Shown piece after piece: positions 5,311 to 9,789 of a stretch of 9,789 bases of DNA. The stretch is from CAMBDR01 sp046597185 (lineage in GTDB: Bacteria > Pseudomonadota > Gammaproteobacteria > Burkholderiales > Burkholderiaceae_D). The number at the start of each line of letters is the position of its first letter. Within the stretch, counting starts at the first letter, position 1. The DNA is taken from positions 1-9,789 of the forward strand of contig JBKJLF010000716.1 of NCBI GenBank assembly GCA_046597185.1. Direction: 5' to 3'. A model generated the notes under the pieces. That model worked only from the letters and a program-made list of their open reading frames with translations. It was not told where the DNA came from and did not search any database. Both the position numbers and the translations under genes were made by a program.

Positions 5311-5671
5311 TGGTGGAGGCGGCGGGAATCGAACCCGCGTCCGCAAATCCTCTACAGACAGTTCTACATACTTAGTGCTGCCATTTAATTTAACCAATCC
5401 AACGCGGACGCACACGCTGTGGACAAGCGAGTTACCTATTATTTAGGATTGAACCAAGTAACCCGATCCAAACCGATTCCCTGTAAATGACTCCACCGCT
5501 GTTACCAGCCCGCCCCAGGGAAGAAACGGTGTAGAGCTAGCAAGCAATTAAGCTGCTAATGCGTACGAGTTATCGTTTGCAGTTATAAAGTTCTGATTGT
5601 ATTTACGAGGTAGTCAGGCCTCGGTATGCCCTGCGCTGCTTTGTAACCCACGTCGAAACCAGGTCGCCCCC
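5311..5671 (-). ncRNA. ssrA: tmRNA (one-piece)
   Basis: The 361-nt minus-strand gene begins GGGGGCGACCTGGTTTCGAC and ends with encoded CCA at 5313-5311. The 5' GGGGGCG pairs with CGCCUCC near the 3' end, including the G3-U wobble that alanyl-tRNA synthetase recognises, and a T-arm with GTTCGATTC-type loop precedes it. The RNA rescues stalled ribosomes with SmpB: it is charged with alanine, enters the A site and supplies a short reading frame that tags the nascent protein for proteolysis. Not split or permuted. It has its own promoter and terminator. Several apparent protein frames on both strands across 5190-5850 are shadows of this gene. Confidence 0.97.
5548..5580 (-). other. tmRNA tag reading frame (ANDNSYALAA)
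   Basis: Starting at the resume codon GCA (5580-5578), the frame encodes ANDNSYALAA and ends at TAA (5550-5548). The C-terminal ALAA is the ClpXP/ClpAP degron. The AND start and YALAA end are the betaproteobacterial pattern; the inner NS is a variation on the acidic residues I expect there. Confidence 0.93.
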
Positions 5672-5683
5672 GTCTCGCAGTTG

Positions 5684-5712
5684 ATTGTACCTGATTTTTC
5701 GCGCCACCACAA
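5684..5712 (-). promoter_or_regulatory. probable ssrA promoter
   Basis: On the minus strand TTGTGG (5712-5707) and TACAAT (5689-5684) are 17 bp apart. The -10 box ends 13 nt before the mature 5' end, consistent with a few extra bases removed by RNase P, which matures tmRNA. Confidence 0.6.
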
Positions 5713-5732
5713 TCGCGCACTTTGAAATTTGC

Positions 5733-5760
5733 CTGACATGACCTCCCACTCGGGTAAAAT
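5733..5760 (+). promoter_or_regulatory. probable promoter of the LON-domain gene
   Basis: CTGACA (5733-5738) and TAAAAT (5755-5760) are 16 bp apart and point to the ATG at 5816, with a start near 5767. It is divergent from the ssrA promoter about 20 bp away. A TTGACA at 5779-5784 has no -10 at a workable distance. Confidence 0.5.
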
Positions 5761-5815
5761 ATGCTTCGGCAGACCAGATTGACATTGGTGCAAAAATGAT
5801 TCGAGAAAATATAAC

Positions 5816-6430
5816 ATGATAACGATTCCTCTTTTCCCGCTGGCGACAACTTTGTTTCCGGGCGGTTATTTGCCGCTACGCATTTTTGAAGTGCGCTATT
5901 TGAGCCTGGTCAAAACCTGTTTGGCACAGGAACAAGCCTTTGGCGTGGTCACCCTGCACCAAGGCACCGAAATTCGCGTCGCGAACCAGGAAACCCGATT
6001 CGCCGAAATCGGCACCATGGCGTGTATCTTGCAAGCGACCTCGGTTCAACCCAATCTATTGCATATTCGCTGCCAGGGCACACAACGCTTTAGCATTCAA
6101 CAAAGCAGGCAACAAAGCAATGGCTTATGGATGGCCGATGTGAAAATGCTGGAGGACGATCATGTGGTGGCGATTCCCGATGAACTCGACGATACCGCAC
6201 GCGCGCTGGGCCATTTGATTGCGGCCTTGCAAAAGGAAGGCTTACCCCCTAACCAATTCCCTTTGTTGCCGCCATTTCGCCTGGATGAATGCGGCTGGGT
6301 GTCCAACCGCTGGTGCGACTTGTTGCCCCTCTCCGCCAAAGAAAAACAACGCATGCTTTGCCTGGATAACCCGGTGCTGCGCCTGGAGTTGGTGCAAGAC
6401 TTACTCGATGAGCGCGGCTGGCTGGAATAA
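5816..6430 (+). CDS. LON substrate-binding-domain protein (no protease domain)
   Basis: The 204-residue product matches the stand-alone N-terminal domain of Lon: it begins with the characteristic IPLFPLATTLFPGGYLPLRIFEVRY, followed by FGVVTL and a strand-rich part (EIGTMACILQ...HIRCQGTQRFSI) and ends in a helical bundle with the ELVQDLL segment. There is no ATPase or Ser-Lys protease domain, which is normal for this widespread family. It is thought to bind protein substrates, but its cellular role is not established; it is a soluble cytoplasmic protein with no signal sequence. The SD is weak (GAG about 11 nt before ATG). It is divergent from ssrA and converges with the RND gene 24 bp downstream; no clear terminator is visible in that gap. 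Confidence 0.9.
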   Translation: MITIPLFPLATTLFPGGYLPLRIFEVRYLSLVKTCLAQEQAFGVVTLHQGTEIRVANQETRFAEIGTMACILQATSVQPNLLHIRCQGTQRFSIQQSRQQSNGLWMADVKMLEDDHVVAIPDELDDTARALGHLIAALQKEGLPPNQFPLLPPFRLDECGWVSNRWCDLLPLSAKEKQRMLCLDNPVLRLELVQDLLDERGWLE

Positions 6431-6454
6431 ACCGGGTCGCTCTACAAATTTATT

Positions 6455-9400
6455 TTAAGCAGCCTTGTCCAACAAATTGCCCGCCTCCATGCCAGCCTCA
6501 ACCGACGTTCCCACCTGTGGCGGCATATGAGCACTGGAGCGTAACTCACGACGAAACACCCAATCACCAAGAATTTCGATCACATCATAAAAACTGGGCA
6601 GCACCAGCAAAGTCAAAACGGTGGACGTAACCGTACCGCCAATAATTGCAATCGCTAACGGGCGATAAAATTCTGCACCGTCCCCCAAGCCAATCGCAAC
6701 GGGCAACATCCCGGCAATCAAGGCAAAGGTTGTCATCAAAATGGGGCGCAAGCGCTTTTTACCAGCATAAACCAGAGCCTCTTCGCGCCCATAACCTTCC
6801 AACTCCCGCCCACGCGCGCAATCGATCAAAAGAATCGCATTTTTGGCGACCAAGCCCATGAGCATGATGATACCAATCATGCTCATTAAATTGAGCGTGC
6901 CCTTGGTTAGCAATAAAGCCAGAACCACGCCAATCAAACTCATGGGCAAGGAAACCATCACCGCCAAAGGTGCGGTAAAGGAACCAAATTGCGCGACCAG
7001 AACCAGATACATCAAGCCAATGCCAAACAAAAGTGCAATAAACATTTCGGTGAATAATTCGTTTTGCGTGCGCGAACTGCCGCCCAAATCCAGCCCATAG
7101 CCTGGGGGGAAGTCGATTTTTTTCGCCAGCGCCAAAGCATCGTTGGTGATTTCGCCAGCGGCGCGCCCTTGCGCATTGGCCGCCACGGTGATGTTACGCT
7201 TGCCATCCACATGTTGAATCGAGGAGGGCGATTTGCCCATGCTGATGGTGGCAATTTGATCCAGCGGGATTAAACGATCACTACCACTCACCGCAATCGG
7301 CAAATGCGCGATATTGTCCAGATTAACCCTGTCATCCGGATGCAGGCGCACAGCCACATCGCGTGATTCCCCGGTGGGATCGACCCAATCCCCCACTTCA
7401 ATACCGGCAAATGCAACCCGTAGCGATTGGGCAGCGTCGGCCGCCGAGATGCCCAAGGAATTGGCCAAGCCGCGCCGCAATTCAATGCGCAATTCATTTT
7501 GCGGTGCAATTTCGGACACGCCCACATCGGTCGCACCGGACACTTTTCTCAATTCCACCATAAACGCATTGGTGATGCGGGTTAATTGCTGTGCATCCGG
7601 CCCGGAAAATTGCAATTGAATCGGCTTGCCACCGCCTTGGTTCAAATCGCCCTGCACGTTATATTCGGCACCTACCAAACGCTTTAAGCGCTGGCGCAAT
7701 TCGATCGCAATTTCACCCGCACTGCGCCGGCGCTCGGTGCTTTTCCCGATTTCAACATTCACTCGTCCGCCACTGGGACGAATCGATGCATGGGTGCGGA
7801 TGACTTCGGGCAAGGTGCGCGCCAATTCTGCCGCCTTTTCCACTTTCAACTGGGAATAGCGCAAACTGGAGCTGGCCGGGGTGCGTACATCAATCAAAAT
7901 CACGCCATTATCAGCCGCAGGCAAAAACTCCGTGCCGCCAAACTTGACTTGCAAAACCACCGCACCCGCCAGGCACATAATCGCAATACCAACCATGACC
8001 CAACGATGCTTCAAGGCCCAGGTAATCACACTACCATAGCGCTCGGCTTGATGATCAAACCAATTATTGAAACGCTGTAAGAGCGCACTCAAACCGCGCT
8101 TGGGCAGTAAATGCGCCCCCACCGGATCACCCCAATAGGCCGACATCATCGGGTCCAGCGTAAAGGAAATGAACAGGCTCACCAACACAGACGAAGCAAC
8201 TGTCGTTGCAAAGGGGCGAAACCATTCTCCCGCCGTGCCCGGCATAAACGCCACTGGCACAAACACCGCAATAATGGAAAATGTGGTGGCCGCTACCGCC
8301 AGCCCAATTTCTGCGGTGCCCACGCGCGCCGCAGTATGACGATCAGCCCCCGCCTCCATGTGGCGCACAATGTTTTCACGCACCACAATCGCATCATCAA
8401 TCAAGACCCCAATGGCCAGCGACAAACCCAGCAAGGTCATAAAATTCAAGGTAAAGCCAAGCAGCCATACCACGATAAACGAAGCAATGGCCGAAGTAGG
8501 CAGGCTTAAACCAGTGATTAAGGTAGAACGCCAAGAATTCAAGAAAACATACACCACGATAATCGTCAACACTGCGCCGTATAACAGCGATTCGATCACA
8601 TTCCTTAAATTATTTTGCGCATCTTTGCCACCATCTTGGGTGATTTCGAGATGCGTTCCCTTGGGCAGCGTTTTATTCACTTCAGCCACCAGATCCCGCA
8701 CTTTGTTGCCAACTGAAACCGTACTCGCTTCGCGCGAACGTATTACTTGCAAGCCCACATTGGGGTAGCCATTATTGGAACTAAAACGCCGCTCTTCGGC
8801 AAAACCATCGACCACGCTCGCTACCTGCCCCAGGCGCACCACTTCATCCCCGCGTCGCTTGACGACGATTTGTTCAAACTCCGCCGGGCTTTCAATCCGC
8901 CCCACCAAACGAATACTTTGCTGCTCCAAAACACCCCCTATTTTGCCCACGGGTGCTGTGGTATTTTGGTTACGCAGGGCGGTGACCACTTCACCCACCG
9001 AGATATTGTAGGCGCGCAATTTTTCCGAGCGCAACAAGACGCTTAACTCACGCTGCAAATCACCATACAATTCAACCACGGCCACCCCTTCCAGCGCGCG
9101 CAGTCGCGGCGATAAATTGATATCTGCCAGACGGGAAATTTCAGCATGGCTCAACGTGGTTGAGGAGAGCGCCAATTCCATCACAGGCTGTGACGATGGC
9201 TCGCGCCGTTCGATCACAGGTTCGCGCATTTCTACCGGCAGTTTATAGCGTACCGAAGCAATCGCATTGCGCACTTCATCGGAGGCTTCGATCATATTTT
9301 TCTTAAAATCAAAGAAAATAAAAAAAGTTGCAAAGCCTTCGCCCGAAGTCGAATCCAATTTATAGACGCCGCTCAAGCTTTGCAATGACTTTTCGATGCG

Positions 9401-9595
9401 ATTGACGATTTCGCGCTCCACCGCTTCAGGTGAGGCACCAGGATAGGGAATACTCACCGTCAGAACCGGTTGCGCCACATCCGGAATTTGATTGACCCGT
9501 AATTTTTTAAGCGCCAACAAACCCAAAGCCATCATGGCGATGATAAGTACCACCGTGACAATAGGACGCTTGATACTGAAATCAGACAAAAACAT
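6455..9595 (-). CDS. RND efflux pump inner-membrane subunit (HAE-1/AcrB type)
   Basis: The 1046-residue product has full AcrB-family length and layout: first helix after FSIKRPIVTVV, a large periplasmic loop with the PxxAQPVLTVSIPYPGAS entry, helices 2-6 at about 335-530, a second periplasmic loop, and helices 8-12 after about 860. The proton-relay residues are present: D400-D401 in VLIDDAIVV (helix 4) and K918 in GLVAKNAILLID (helix 10). It is a proton-driven trimeric exporter that takes substrates from periplasm and membrane and passes them to an outer-membrane channel through an adaptor. The adaptor gene ends 3 nt upstream, and the SD GGAG (9608-9605) lies inside its last codons, so the two are translationally coupled. 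No outer-membrane factor follows; the next gene is convergent. Substrate (drugs, solvents or metabolites) cannot be told; the motif set argues against the heavy-metal HME class. Confidence 0.95.
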   Translation of the reverse strand: MFLSDFSIKRPIVTVVLIIAMMALGLLALKKLRVNQIPDVAQPVLTVSIPYPGASPEAVEREIVNRIEKSLQSLSGVYKLDSTSGEGFATFFIFFDFKKNMIEASDEVRNAIASVRYKLPVEMREPVIERREPSSQPVMELALSSTTLSHAEISRLADINLSPRLRALEGVAVVELYGDLQRELSVLLRSEKLRAYNISVGEVVTALRNQNTTAPVGKIGGVLEQQSIRLVGRIESPAEFEQIVVKRRGDEVVRLGQVASVVDGFAEERRFSSNNGYPNVGLQVIRSREASTVSVGNKVRDLVAEVNKTLPKGTHLEITQDGGKDAQNNLRNVIESLLYGAVLTIIVVYVFLNSWRSTLITGLSLPTSAIASFIVVWLLGFTLNFMTLLGLSLAIGVLIDDAIVVRENIVRHMEAGADRHTAARVGTAEIGLAVAATTFSIIAVFVPVAFMPGTAGEWFRPFATTVASSVLVSLFISFTLDPMMSAYWGDPVGAHLLPKRGLSALLQRFNNWFDHQAERYGSVITWALKHRWVMVGIAIMCLAGAVVLQVKFGGTEFLPAADNGVILIDVRTPASSSLRYSQLKVEKAAELARTLPEVIRTHASIRPSGGRVNVEIGKSTERRRSAGEIAIELRQRLKRLVGAEYNVQGDLNQGGGKPIQLQFSGPDAQQLTRITNAFMVELRKVSGATDVGVSEIAPQNELRIELRRGLANSLGISAADAAQSLRVAFAGIEVGDWVDPTGESRDVAVRLHPDDRVNLDNIAHLPIAVSGSDRLIPLDQIATISMGKSPSSIQHVDGKRNITVAANAQGRAAGEITNDALALAKKIDFPPGYGLDLGGSSRTQNELFTEMFIALLFGIGLMYLVLVAQFGSFTAPLAVMVSLPMSLIGVVLALLLTKGTLNLMSMIGIIMLMGLVAKNAILLIDCARGRELEGYGREEALVYAGKKRLRPILMTTFALIAGMLPVAIGLGDGAEFYRPLAIAIIGGTVTSTVLTLLVLPSFYDVIEILGDWVFRRELRSSAHMPPQVGTSVEAGMEAGNLLDKAA

Positions 9596-9598
9596 CGC

Positions 9599-9789
9599 TT
9601 ATTTCTCCACTTTGGCTGATGCCTGGGCTACCCCAATCTGCTTATTTAATTTGGCTGATTCGGCTGCTTGCACGGGGTCACCGTCTTTAAAGGTAATTTG
9701 GGGACTACGCAACACTTGCGCACCACGGGTCAAACCAGACAAGATCTCAAACTCACCCCGGCGCGTATCGCGCGCGCCCAGGGTGACCG
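9599..9789 (-). CDS. RND periplasmic adaptor (membrane fusion protein), C-terminal end
   Basis: The last 62 codons before TAA at 9601-9599 read as the membrane-proximal end of an AcrA-type adaptor: a strand pair VTLGARDTRRGEFEILSGL, then GAQVLRSPQITFKDGDPV, then a low-complexity Ala/Lys tail. The TLGxR...EILSGLxxGxxV pattern is typical of this family's end. It joins the pump at 9595 to the outer-membrane channel. The 5' end lies outside the window, so signal peptide or lipobox cannot be judged. Pump and adaptor are separated by 3 nt. Confidence 0.9.
   Translation of the reverse strand, partial: VTLGARDTRRGEFEILSGLTRGAQVLRSPQITFKDGDPVQAAESAKLNKQIGVAQASAKVEK

Noticed and set aside
5311..5345. 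A tRNA gene suggested by the TTCGA arm and CCA end
   Set aside because: No anticodon arm is present; the 5' half of the acceptor is 330 nt away, as expected for tmRNA.
5191..5446. Small frames on both strands near 5190-5450
   Set aside because: They cover the tmRNA 3' half and its terminator, which explain the sequence fully.
5779..5784. TTGACA as -35 box of the LON-domain gene
   Set aside because: No acceptable -10 box at 15-19 bp; the pair at 5733-5760 fits better.
5583..5849. Minus-strand frames of 60-88 codons
   Set aside because: They overlap the tmRNA 5' part and its promoter, lack recognisable protein features, and compete with the supported LON-domain start.
6431..6454. Terminator between the convergent LON and RND genes
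   Set aside because: No inverted repeat could be found in the 24-bp gap.

Overview
The window looks like part of a betaproteobacterial chromosome, most likely Burkholderiales or a close relative. The main evidence is a one-piece tmRNA gene whose tag reads ANDNSYALAA, close to the AND(x)xYALAA tags of that class. A LON-substrate-binding-domain protein and an AcrB-type RND pump in a mid-GC background fit this. The genus cannot be fixed from the sequence alone.

Layout. (1) 1-1633, minus: most of an M14 zinc carboxypeptidase that runs off the left edge. (2) 1808-2432, plus: a BrnT/BrnA type II toxin-antitoxin pair. A near-consensus promoter contains a perfect 12-bp palindrome and is so close to the toxin start that the mRNA should be nearly leaderless. 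(3) 2463-3535, minus: an FTR1-family iron permease behind a strong promoter that is overlapped by a Fur-box-like palindrome. Between promoter and permease lies an unannotated 58-codon frame with seven His-Val units, encoded by a 9-bp tandem repeat, ending 4 nt before the permease start. (4) 3581-4876, plus: a fold-type-III PLP-dependent decarboxylase with several altered motifs, behind a leader that contains a terminator-like hairpin. (5) 4903-5204, minus: a complete small transcription unit (promoter, SD, 59-codon gene, terminator) for a peptide with a textbook double-glycine leader, convergent with the decarboxylase. (6) 5252-5712, minus: ssrA (tmRNA) with promoter and terminator. (7) 5733-6430, plus: a LON-domain protein divergent from ssrA. 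(8) 6455-9789, minus: the inner-membrane pump of an RND efflux system and the C-terminal end of its periplasmic adaptor, translated from one operon.

How the parts fit. The iron unit is a simple derepressible system: Fur plus iron would block the promoter at 3505-3533 and iron starvation would open it; the His-repeat peptide would be made first and its stop overlaps the permease ribosome-binding region. The double-glycine peptide and the neighbouring decarboxylase may be a small peptide-export or modified-peptide locus, but no C39 exporter or other maturation gene lies in the window, so that link is only inference. The tmRNA, LON protein and RND genes are ordinary chromosomal functions.

The two observations most worth following are the His-Val repeat leader peptide of the iron permease and the double-glycine peptide next to an atypical PLP decarboxylase.
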